This document shows positions 28,352 through 35,114 of a DNA stretch of 64,000 nt, piece after piece. Location of the stretch: positions 124,001 to 188,000 of the forward strand of contig NZ_JAJAPW010000001.1 of assembly GCF_020523925.1 (NCBI RefSeq). The letters run 5' to 3'. Source of the DNA: Neotamlana laminarinivorans (GTDB lineage: Bacteria; Bacteroidota; Bacteroidia; Flavobacteriales; Flavobacteriaceae). How positions within the stretch are numbered: position 1 is the first letter of the stretch; every line of letters begins with the position of its first letter. A program made the translations under genes and the position numbers. The notes below the pieces were generated by a model. The model was not told the DNA's origin, ran no database searches, and saw nothing but the letters and a program-made list of their open reading frames with translations.

Positions 28352-28359
28352 TAAGTTTG
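28352..28359 (+). promoter_or_regulatory. -7 promoter element of the Zur-like gene
   Basis: TAAGTTTG fits TAnnTTTG and lies exactly between the two palindromic boxes. Transcription would start near 28364, inside box 2, leaving a leader of about 28 bases, so a bound repressor would block it. A second match, TAAATTTG at 28380-28387, would give a leaderless transcript. Confidence 0.45.
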
Positions 28360-28378
28360 TTAATGCAACTAAGTTGTA
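28360..28378. promoter_or_regulatory. Palindromic operator-like box 2 (probable Zur box)
   Basis: This is an exact 19-bp copy of the box at 28322-28340, with the palindrome at 28366-28376; the two centres are 38 bp apart. It ends 13 bp before the ATG of the Zur-like gene, as expected for autorepression. Confidence 0.7.
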
Positions 28379-28391
28379 TTAAATTTGTAAT

Positions 28392-28772
28392 ATGGGAGTT
28401 GTACGCAAAACACAATCGGTTAATTTGGTATTAAACGCATTTAAGGCAGAAAATAAAGCTATTTCTGTAATAGATTTGGTTGATAGATTTAGCGATAAAA
28501 TAAATAAAACCACAGTGTATCGTGTTTTAGATAGGCTAGAAGACGATGGCGTTTTACATTCCTTTTTAGGAGTTAACGGTATAAAATGGTATGCGCCCTG
28601 TAAAGATTGTAGCGAGCACAAGCATACCGATGTGCATCCGCATTTTCAATGTACCGATTGCGGAAAAATAGATTGTTTAAATGTAGATATTATAATACCA
28701 AAACTACCCAATAGGGAAGTAGCAGGCGCTCAAGTATTAATTCAAGGAAAATGTGAAGCTTGTTGTAATTAA
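28392..28772 (+). CDS. Fur-family transcriptional regulator (Zur-like)
   Basis: The 126-residue protein has a winged-helix DNA-binding region (SDKINKTTVYRVLDRLEDDG, ~38-57) and a C-terminal dimerisation domain with HTDVHPHFQCTDCGKIDCL and a terminal GKCEACCN. The two cysteine pairs form the structural zinc site of the Fur family. Zur rather than Fur is inferred from neighbours: folE, a COG0523 GTPase, MerC and ZIP genes. Palindromic boxes just upstream suggest that it represses itself and the divergent run. Its stop abuts the convergent DUF4268 stop. Confidence 0.87.
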   Translation: MGVVRKTQSVNLVLNAFKAENKAISVIDLVDRFSDKINKTTVYRVLDRLEDDGVLHSFLGVNGIKWYAPCKDCSEHKHTDVHPHFQCTDCGKIDCLNVDIIIPKLPNREVAGAQVLIQGKCEACCN

Positions 28773-29201
28773 TTAGCCTTCAATAACCTCTTTATATTCT
28801 TCAAAAAAGGCTTCGAATAAGCTCATGTTTTCATTAAAAAACTCCATAACTTGTTGCCAGGTGTTTTTGTTGTGTATAGAAACCTTTTCTTCTAAAGGCA
28901 CGTAAATTCTAGAAATTTCTTTGTGGTTTTCAAGAAAATATTCTTCTTCGTAAATGGCGTTTGGTAAATAATCGTCGTGTAAAATACTTTTTAAGGCTAC
29001 TAATTTTTCCCAGTATTTAATTCTAAATTCTAAATCGTCTTCAACATCAAGCGCTACTAAAGCTTTTTTAGTATCAAAATGAAATTTAAAGCTAAAGCCT
29101 TTCAGTTTTGTATCGTACAAAATCCATTTCCTCGGAAAAGATTTTCCGAAGCTAATCCAAAAGTCTTGTCGTAATTTTCGCGATTCTTCTTTACTAAACA
29201 T
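28773..29201 (-). CDS. DUF4268-domain protein
   Basis: The 142-residue soluble protein is rich in aromatic and acidic residues (REDFWISFG-like RQDFWISFGKSFPRKWILYD near the N-terminus) and matches the DUF4268 family, related in fold to restriction-endonuclease-associated modules but found alone in many Bacteroidota. The function is unknown. It lies 42 bp after the ZIP transporter gene on the same strand and could be cotranscribed. Confidence 0.75.
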   Translation of the reverse strand: MFSKEESRKLRQDFWISFGKSFPRKWILYDTKLKGFSFKFHFDTKKALVALDVEDDLEFRIKYWEKLVALKSILHDDYLPNAIYEEEYFLENHKEISRIYVPLEEKVSIHNKNTWQQVMEFFNENMSLFEAFFEEYKEVIEG

Positions 29202-29224
29202 TTAAAAACTCTCTTTTTCGGTAT

Positions 29225-29242
29225 TTTCCGCGAAAGCGGTAA
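29225..29242 (+). repeat. 18-bp GNRA-tetraloop hairpin repeat, copy 2
   Basis: TTTCCGCGAAAGCGGTAA is the exact reverse complement of 20196-20213. It lies 1 bp after the ZIP transporter stop (minus strand) and contains CCGC-GAAA-GCGG. Two identical copies of a GC-rich 18-mer in an AT-rich 64-kb window are unlikely by chance. Confidence 0.6.
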
Positions 29243-29243
29243 C

Positions 29244-29918
29244 TTATATAAAATAGGCTACTGTAACCCCTAAAATAATGGCTACAAATTTCGATAAATT
29301 AAATTTATGTCCGTCGCCACTTTCAAACAAAATCGTAGTACTAATATGTAAAAATATACCAATAACAATAGCGTTTATAGCGCTTACCGTGTCGTGATTT
29401 AAGTTGGCGGTGTTCGATATTAAAGTGCCCAAAGGCGTCATTAACCCAAAAACTACTAAAAACAAAATACGCTGTGTTTTACTAAAATGCGACTGTAACA
29501 AAAACAGTGTAATCATTGTTGCAATGGGAATTTTGTGCACTAAAACCCCAAGCACCATGGTGTTGTGATCGTGTATAGGGAAGCCTTCTAAAAAACTATG
29601 AATACATAAACTAATAAATAATAGCCACGGGAATGTACTGTCGTTTTTATTTACATGTACATGTCCATGCTCTGCGCCTTTAGAGAAAAGCTCTAAAACA
29701 ATTTGCAGTAAAATACCGCCCATTATTAAAAGGCCAGTAAATTTGGTGTCCAGGTGATGGTAAACTTCTGGTAGTAGCTCAAATAAAGTTAATGCCAATA
29801 AAAAGGCACCACTAAAAGATAATAATAATTTATTGTTCCAAGACTTTTGATTTTTAGTAAAAAAAGCCAAAACAATACCTAAAATAACAGCAATAACAGG
29901 TAAGAGAAACTTAATCAT
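29244..29918 (-). CDS. ZIP-family metal transporter
   Basis: The 224-residue protein has about eight membrane helices. The metal-path motifs are LCIHSFLEGFPIHD (helix 4, HxxxE) and LVHKIPIATMITL (helix 5), where the usual HxxxE is HxxxA, so one conserved glutamate is missing. A short His-rich loop (GAEHGHVHVNK) lies between helices 3 and 4. ZIP proteins import Zn2+ or other divalent metals. It follows a methyltransferase gene by 11 bp. Proximity to the Zur-like gene supports zinc, but I saw no palindromic box upstream. Confidence 0.88.
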   Translation of the reverse strand: MIKFLLPVIAVILGIVLAFFTKNQKSWNNKLLLSFSGAFLLALTLFELLPEVYHHLDTKFTGLLIMGGILLQIVLELFSKGAEHGHVHVNKNDSTFPWLLFISLCIHSFLEGFPIHDHNTMVLGVLVHKIPIATMITLFLLQSHFSKTQRILFLVVFGLMTPLGTLISNTANLNHDTVSAINAIVIGIFLHISTTILFESGDGHKFNLSKFVAIILGVTVAYFI

Positions 29919-29929
29919 TTAACTTAAAA

Positions 29930-30661
29930 TTATTTAAATATCATAATTAAACGTTCCGATTGTTTTACATCGAACTTATTTAATTTATAGTCACCAAAAG
30001 TATCCAATAAAAAAATATTTGCCGCTTCAAACAACGCTTCAAAATCTTTTAAAGTAAACCCACGCACACGCTCTTGAAAATTATAGTTTTCGCCTTCGTG
30101 TGTAAAACTAATATCTTTAACAATATAGCCATTATCAACAAAACGCTTTAAATAAAAGGTAATATCATCAACGGTTTTAACCTCTTCTGGTACTAAATTA
30201 TCAATAACAAAATCGCTATTCATAAAATCGATAACCCCAAACCCCGTTTCGTTAAGGTTGGTTTTAATGGCTTTTAAGGTTTTAAGGTTATCCTCATCGT
30301 TTTCAAAATACCCAAAACTAGTAAACAAGTTAAAAACAGCATCAAAAGTTTCGCCAAAAGGTTGGCACATATCATGCACTTTAAAATGTAGGCTGCTATT
30401 TTCAAACTGTTTAGCAAAAGCAATACTATTTTCGCTTAAATCGGCACCCGTAACGTTGTAACCAATACTGTTTAAGTATTTAGAGTGCCTGCCTTTGCCG
30501 CACGCCAAATCTAAAATTTGTCCGTTTTCGGGTAAATTAAGGTAATTGGTAAGGTTATTCATAAAAACCTCGGCCTCTGTAGTATCTCTATCTTTGTATA
30601 GCGTGTGGTAAAACGGGGTGTTAAACCACGAAGTAAACCATTTAGTAGTTTGTTTTGTCAT
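29930..30661 (-). CDS. Class I SAM-dependent methyltransferase
   Basis: The 243-residue protein has the SAM-binding motif ILDLACGKGRHSKYL (~46-60), then VTGADLSENSIAFAK and FDAVFNLFTSFGYFE. It resembles small-molecule methyltransferases of the Methyltransf_25 type. The substrate is unknown. It is the first gene of the leftward methyltransferase-ZIP-DUF4268 run. Confidence 0.87.
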   Translation of the reverse strand: MTKQTTKWFTSWFNTPFYHTLYKDRDTTEAEVFMNNLTNYLNLPENGQILDLACGKGRHSKYLNSIGYNVTGADLSENSIAFAKQFENSSLHFKVHDMCQPFGETFDAVFNLFTSFGYFENDEDNLKTLKAIKTNLNETGFGVIDFMNSDFVIDNLVPEEVKTVDDITFYLKRFVDNGYIVKDISFTHEGENYNFQERVRGFTLKDFEALFEAANIFLLDTFGDYKLNKFDVKQSERLIMIFK

Positions 30662-30689
30662 AATTTTTTGGAGGTTACCACGCTTAGGC

Positions 30690-30785
30690 GCGGTCAGGCT
30701 TTCCGTTATATCTTTTTATTTAGTTCGTTGCAATGCTTATTGCATTACACCAACCTAAATAAAAAGGATGCCACTGCAATCCTTA
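30690..30785. repeat. REP-like imperfect inverted repeat
   Basis: Arms 30712-30736 (CTTTTTATTTAG...AATGC) and 30742-30766 (GCATT...CTAAATAAAAAG) pair over 25 positions with about five internal mismatches around a 5-base loop. The hairpin is flanked by GGCTTTCCGTTATAT and GGATGCCACTGCAATCC. A decayed half-copy occurs in reverse orientation at 55967-55990 (21 of 24 bases). It lies between two divergent methyltransferase genes and looks like a dispersed flavobacterial intergenic repeat. Confidence 0.65.
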
Positions 30786-30827
30786 ACCTAAATATCAGTA
30801 AACTTTATGTTTCGGGCAAAATTACAT

Positions 30828-30835
30828 TATTTTTG
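30828..30835 (+). promoter_or_regulatory. -7 promoter element of the THUMP methyltransferase gene
   Basis: TATTTTTG matches TAnnTTTG exactly, with transcription expected to begin near 30840 and the ATG at 30856. This supports that ATG rather than the internal one at 30874. Confidence 0.5.
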
Positions 30836-30855
30836 CAATGTATTTTATATAAACT

Positions 30856-32010
30856 ATGGAAGAAAACTTTAAAATGATAGCCAAAACCCTTTTTGGCTTC
30901 GAAGATATATTAGAAAACGAGCTTATACAGTTAGGCGCGCAAAACATAAACAAAGGTGTGCGAATGGTATCGTTTGTAGGCGATAAAGGCTTTATGTACA
31001 AGGCAAACTTAGCGTTGCGTACGGCTATAAAAATTTTAAAGCCTATACATTCGTTTAAAGTAAAAAACGAAAACGATTTATATAAAAACATTTACGCCAT
31101 GGATTGGAGCCAATACCTAAAATCCAACGGTACCTTGGCTGTAGATGCTACCATACACTCCGATTTGTTTTCGCATTCCCTATTTATAGCACAAAAAACA
31201 AAAGATGCTATTGTAGATAAGTTTCGTGAAACTACCGGCGAGCGCCCAAGTGTAGATTTAAAGTTTCCCGACGTTAAAATAAACGTACACATTAGTAAAA
31301 ACCACTGTAATATTTCGTTAGATACCTCTGGCGATTCTCTGCATAAACGCGGTTATAAAACCGCAACCAATATTGCGCCTATAAACGAAGTGTTGGCAGC
31401 AGGATTAATAATGCTATCTGGTTGGGATGGGCAAAGCGATTTTATGGACCCCATGTGTGGCTCGGGCACCATGCTAATAGAAGCGGCTATGATTGCCTGT
31501 AACATACCACCAAACTTAATGCGCAAAGAATTTGCTTTCGAGCGTTGGCCAAATTGGGATGTAGAATTATTTGAAAAAATTGAAGAATCGTTGCTTAAAA
31601 AAACACGCGATTTTCATCATAAAATAATAGGTTACGATAAAGCACCAAGTGCTGTAAAAAAGGCACAAATAAATGCAGAAAACGCCCAATTAGACGATTT
31701 TATTACCGTAAAACACGAAGATTTCTTTAAAACCCAAAAAGGCGGAAACGAAAAACTTCACATGGTGTTTAACCCGCCCTACGGCGAACGTTTAAATATT
31801 GATATGGAATTGTTTTACAAAAACATAGGCGATACCCTTAAACAAAGTTACCCAGGTACCGATGCATGGTTTATTACCAGTAATTTAAATGCTTTAAAAC
31901 ATGTTGGTTTGCGCCCTTCGAGAAAAATACAACTGTACAACGCTAAATTAGAATCGCGTTTGGTAAAATATGTAATGTACGAAGGCAGTAAGAAGGCTAA
32001 ATTTAATTAG
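30856..32010 (+). CDS. THUMP-domain class I SAM-dependent RNA methyltransferase (RlmL/Trm11-like)
   Basis: The 384-residue protein has an N-terminal ferredoxin-like/THUMP region (~1-155) and a methyltransferase domain with FMDPMCGSGTMLIEAAMIAC (~195-214) and the catalytic FNPPYGERL (~306-314). NPPY indicates base-amine methylation of rRNA or tRNA guanosine, as in RlmL (23S m2G2445). Its last 20 codons (31951-32010) recur twice downstream, so the gene end appears to be an integration site while the protein stays intact. Confidence 0.93.
   Translation: MEENFKMIAKTLFGFEDILENELIQLGAQNINKGVRMVSFVGDKGFMYKANLALRTAIKILKPIHSFKVKNENDLYKNIYAMDWSQYLKSNGTLAVDATIHSDLFSHSLFIAQKTKDAIVDKFRETTGERPSVDLKFPDVKINVHISKNHCNISLDTSGDSLHKRGYKTATNIAPINEVLAAGLIMLSGWDGQSDFMDPMCGSGTMLIEAAMIACNIPPNLMRKEFAFERWPNWDVELFEKIEESLLKKTRDFHHKIIGYDKAPSAVKKAQINAENAQLDDFITVKHEDFFKTQKGGNEKLHMVFNPPYGERLNIDMELFYKNIGDTLKQSYPGTDAWFITSNLNALKHVGLRPSRKIQLYNAKLESRLVKYVMYEGSKKAKFN
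31951..32010 (+). repeat. Methyltransferase 3'-end repeat, copy A (inside the gene)
   Basis: These 60 bases encode the last 19 residues (ESRLVKYVMYEGSKKAKFN) and the stop. Copies lie at 32986-33045 (54/60 identical) and 34290-34349 (50/60 identical). The copies keep the reading frame and stop codon although no gene precedes them. Confidence 0.9.
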
Positions 32011-32080
32011 TTGGTTTTTGGACTTTTGTTGCTTATCGGGCTTGACTATGAGTAGTTGCGTGTTTTGATACGGACTTTTG

Positions 32081-32120
32081 CAAGTACACAACAAGCTGAA
32101 AATTCCCTAGGAATTTTCAG
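32081..32120 (+). repeat. Post-tail repeat, copy A, with hairpin
   Basis: CAAGTACACA followed by an inverted repeat CTGAAAATTCC-CTA-GGAATTTTCAG (32096-32120) lies 71 bp after the methyltransferase stop. A related sequence of nearly the same length is at 33097-33135, in the same position relative to tail copy B. The hairpin may also act as the methyltransferase terminator, although no T-tract follows. Confidence 0.65.
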
Positions 32121-32197
32121 GATAAGACTGTAATAGCAATTGTTGGTAGTAGTAATTATTTTACAATTTCTGATTTTATCAAAAAAACCTCTTATAG

Positions 32198-32827
32198 TCA
32201 TTCTTTTATTTCAATTAAAGGATCTATGTCAAGTAGTTCAGGAAGGTCAGGTGGTTGAGCATAGCTTCCTTCTATTGATCCCATACATTCTTTGCCAGTT
32301 GTTTTGTCTATAAAGTATTTTCCAAAGGCTATTTCATTATCTATGTAAATACTATACATATTAGCATTCTCAATAATTTTATTATTGAATCCAAAGCGTG
32401 GTAATCCAAATGCTTTGATAACAAAATCAATTTTCTCTTGTTCTTCGATTGTTGGTAAGTAAAAACGATCTAATCCCCAAGTATCAAAAGGAAAAACATT
32501 CTGGCTGATTAAGTCAACTTCAAAGTCGTAAATTAAATTTTCATCCTTTTTGTCATAAGGGGTAAATCTGATTATTCGTCTGTAGTTAACGATTGTTTTT
32601 TTTGAATTTTCCCATGTTGTGATTTCATATAATAAAGGGTTAAATACAAAATCAGGATATTTGGAAGCAATAATTTTATTGGCTTGATTTATTAGTTCAT
32701 TTTTATTCAATTTAATTGTTTTTTTAATAGAGTCCTCTTTACTAATTATTTGGTCTATTGCATTTTTTTGAGCATAGCTTGATAAACTAAGAATAAGTAA
32801 TAATATAGATAGCCTTGTCATGTTCAT
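32198..32827 (-). CDS. Exported protein of unknown function (module 1)
   Basis: The 209-residue protein begins with a signal peptide (MTRLSILLLILSLSSYAQ after MN). The mature part is soluble and mixed alpha/beta; ITTWENSKKTIVNYRRIIRF and AFGKYFIDKTTGKECMGSIE are typical of an unassigned exported flavobacterial protein. I recognise no family. It is the only gene of the first repeat-delimited module: the methyltransferase tail lies on its 3' side and a ~100-bp repeat starts 14 bp upstream of its ATG. Confidence 0.7.
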   Translation of the reverse strand: MNMTRLSILLLILSLSSYAQKNAIDQIISKEDSIKKTIKLNKNELINQANKIIASKYPDFVFNPLLYEITTWENSKKTIVNYRRIIRFTPYDKKDENLIYDFEVDLISQNVFPFDTWGLDRFYLPTIEEQEKIDFVIKAFGLPRFGFNNKIIENANMYSIYIDNEIAFGKYFIDKTTGKECMGSIEGSYAQPPDLPELLDIDPLIEIKE

Positions 32828-32840
32828 AGCTTTAATTACT

Positions 32841-33045
32841 GCTAACTTTATTGATATAACACCTGTTATAATGATTTATATCAGACGATAAGCAAGTTCG
32901 CCTTTTTCCATTAAAAAGAAAATAGATATATACGTTTTTTTAGTTATTTGTTATTTAAAATAATAAAATAAACTAAGCGAAAACAGAATCTTGTTTAGTA
33001 AAATATGTAATGTACGAAGGTAGTAAGAAAGCTAAGTTTAATTAG
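32841..33045 (+). repeat. Composite module-boundary repeat 1 (leader repeat plus tail copy B)
   Basis: From GCTAAC at 32841 this repeat matches 34150-34349 and, for its first ~100 bp, 36202-36305. The most conserved block is GACGATAAGCAAGTTCGCCT (within 32883-32908). It ends in tail copy B (32986-33045), which differs from the real gene end by six bases, five of them synonymous. A perfect palindrome TATAACA-CC-TGTTATA (32855-32870) is present. It fills most of the 357-bp gene-free stretch 32828-33184. Confidence 0.88.
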
Positions 33046-33096
33046 TTGGGTTTGATCTCTGTTATTGTTGGTTGCTTGGTTTAACAATTAACTTTA

Positions 33097-33135
33097 CAAG
33101 TACACACCAAACTATAAATCCGCAAGGATTTTCAG
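33097..33135 (+). repeat. Post-tail repeat, copy B
   Basis: CAAGTACACA is followed by AAATCC-GCAA-GGATTT (a small hairpin) and TTTTCAG, matching 32081-32120 in order and length, 52 bp after the stop of tail copy B. This shows that the duplicated unit extended past the methyltransferase stop. Confidence 0.6.
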
Positions 33136-33184
33136 AATTAGTCGGGAACAAGCAATTAATTATACTCAATGTTGTATACCGTTT

Positions 33185-34123
33185 TTATTCACAATTTAGT
33201 ATTTGTGGAACATATTTTATTATTTCATCTGTAGTCGACAAGATGTTACTTGTTCGTCCAAGACCTAGAACTCTAGATGTGTTAAAAACTAAATCATCTG
33301 TTGTTATAAGTGGGTTTACCGAGCGAATAGATATAATTTGAGGTCTAATTTCAATATCATCATCATAAATTTTAGACTTGATAGTCGCCATTGCTTGCAT
33401 TGCACTTTGTATTGATGCTGAACTAATTTCTGATGGCATTGGTAGTAAAGTTGTTATTTCTCTTGATTCTATTCCTAAAACGTTAACACTCAAAGAACCA
33501 CTAACTTCGTTTCTACTCGCGGCAAAACCAATAGCAAATAAATCACCAAGATTGATTCCGCTCTTTTTAGTTTCTATTGATGCAACTATTCTCAATCCAA
33601 CACCAACTCTTGCATATGAATAAATACTCAGGTTTTCTAATTGGATATTATTTTTGGCGTAATTTAAAGTATCGACAACATTTATTGTTACAAACTTAAC
33701 ATAGTCCATTGTTACTTGATAGCTTGTGTTTTTTGCTGAAATTGCAGCAGCTCCTTTTAATGAAAGACCACCTTGTTTAGTGATTTCTGAAATTTGAATT
33801 TCGACAGTTTCATTAGGTAATAGGTCAACAATTTTTTTATTCGGGATATCAGAAAAATAGATATTTCTGTCTTCTCTTGAATAACAAGTGTCAGTTTTGA
33901 CTGCATAATTTTTGAGTTCTTTTTTCGAAACTCCAGACATTAATTTTTGGAAATATTCATTCGAGAATTTATAGTATGCTATTGGATAAACATAATTTAT
34001 TGGGTCAACAGGTCTAAACCCTACACTAGACATTAAATCGTCGGAAGGATTAACTTTTTCTTGTGCTTTGGTATTAGAATTAAATGCTACTAGAAGGATT
34101 AATAGAAAAATAGTTTTATTCAT
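33185..34123 (-). CDS. Exported protein of unknown function (module 2)
   Basis: The 312-residue protein has a signal peptide (MNKTIFLLILLVAFNSNTKA) and a soluble mature domain with beta-rich segments (YARVGVGLRIVASIETKKSG; LSVNVLGIESREITTLLPMP). A long N-terminal part carries YSREDRNIYFSDIPNKKI. I recognise no family. It is the only gene of the second repeat-delimited module; the boundary repeat starts 27 bp upstream of its ATG, as in modules 1 and 3. Confidence 0.7.
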   Translation of the reverse strand: MNKTIFLLILLVAFNSNTKAQEKVNPSDDLMSSVGFRPVDPINYVYPIAYYKFSNEYFQKLMSGVSKKELKNYAVKTDTCYSREDRNIYFSDIPNKKIVDLLPNETVEIQISEITKQGGLSLKGAAAISAKNTSYQVTMDYVKFVTINVVDTLNYAKNNIQLENLSIYSYARVGVGLRIVASIETKKSGINLGDLFAIGFAASRNEVSGSLSVNVLGIESREITTLLPMPSEISSASIQSAMQAMATIKSKIYDDDIEIRPQIISIRSVNPLITTDDLVFNTSRVLGLGRTSNILSTTDEIIKYVPQILNCE

Positions 34124-34149
34124 ATTGTTGGTTTTTTAAATGGTGCATA

Positions 34150-34349
34150 GCTATATTAATATAACGTCCGTTTTAGTGACTTATATTAGACGATAAGCAA
34201 GTTCGCCTTTTTCTGTTAAAAAGTAAATAGGTATATATACTTATTTTTTAGTGATTTGTTATTAGAATAGAACAAACCACGCGAAAATAGAATTTTGTTT
34301 GGTAAAATATGTAATCTATAAAGGTAGTAAGAAAGCAAAGTTTAATTAG
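34150..34349 (+). repeat. Composite module-boundary repeat 2 (leader repeat plus tail copy C)
   Basis: This matches repeat 1 over its whole length, including the 26-bp block 34188-34213 identical to 32883-32908, and ends in tail copy C (34290-34349). Copy C keeps the frame and the stop codon but encodes three further amino-acid changes relative to copy B (S to F, M to I, E to K), so it is the most diverged. Confidence 0.87.
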
Positions 34350-34377
34350 GATTAGTTTGTGTTGCTTATAGGTTTTG

Positions 34378-35112
34378 TTATGCGTATAGTCTTGTTTTTA
34401 ATTTTTCTATTATTGAATTTATTGAATCACTTCGGTGCATTTTATAACAATGCTCTAGAAGGGACTTTTTGTTATGTTTTACGTCCCTATTTTTTGCACT
34501 CAAAAATCTAATTAATAAAGCGAAAAGAGATTTGCCTCTAATTAGTACATCATACTCATTTTGCAAATACTCGATTGTCTCTTCACTTGGACTTTCAAAG
34601 TTGATTTCATTTAAAAAATCCTGCTTAAGATTTTGAGCGTCACATAGAACCTGGTTTGGGTGATTGGCGAAGTTGTAAATTAACTTTTTCTGAAATTGTT
34701 CAATTTCAAATGCGTAATATGTTATAAAATTTCTAATAGCTTTTCTAAACTTTACATTTTCATTTATATCAAGTAATTGTTCTATTTTCTGTCCTTGATA
34801 TAAGTCATTTTCTATCGAATAACCTTTTGTCCAAATAATTTCTTCAAGTTCCAAAGGTGTTTCTTCATAAACAAAAGAATCTTTATCTGCTATGAATACA
34901 GTTTTAATGTGATTAAATTCATCTCTTCTTTCAAAAACCTTTAATAGTCTGTCTCTTCCGCCACAAGACAAAAAATTGGCGTTTTGAATTCCAATTTCTT
35001 CTTCAATCCATCTGTAAATTAGCATGTCGTCTTTACCTTCAACCAATACAGTTGTTAGAGAAGAGCGTTTCAATGTCTCAACGATTTCGTCTTCAGTTAA
35101 ATGTAAATTCAT
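34378..35112 (-). CDS. DUF4435/TOPRIM-like protein (AriB-like, candidate PARIS effector)
   Basis: The 244-residue protein begins SSLTTVLVEGKDDMLIYRWI (Glu25) followed by VFIADKDSF (Asp76, Asp78), the glutamate and DxD of a TOPRIM nuclease core as in DUF4435. In PARIS anti-phage systems a DUF4435 protein (AriB) is released by an ABC-type ATPase (AriA) on infection and cleaves host tRNA. The gene follows the ATPase gene by 2 bp in the same order as ariA-ariB. The similarity is at motif and architecture level, so a related two-gene system (OLD/Gabija-like) remains possible. Confidence 0.8.
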   Translation of the reverse strand: MNLHLTEDEIVETLKRSSLTTVLVEGKDDMLIYRWIEEEIGIQNANFLSCGGRDRLLKVFERRDEFNHIKTVFIADKDSFVYEETPLELEEIIWTKGYSIENDLYQGQKIEQLLDINENVKFRKAIRNFITYYAFEIEQFQKKLIYNFANHPNQVLCDAQNLKQDFLNEINFESPSEETIEYLQNEYDVLIRGKSLFALLIRFLSAKNRDVKHNKKSLLEHCYKMHRSDSINSIIEKLKTRLYA

Positions 35113-35114
35113 CC

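Noticed and set aside
33072-33341. 89-codon ORF on the plus strand
   Set aside because: It overlaps the post-tail repeat and the end of the module 2 gene in antisense; its composition is not protein-like.
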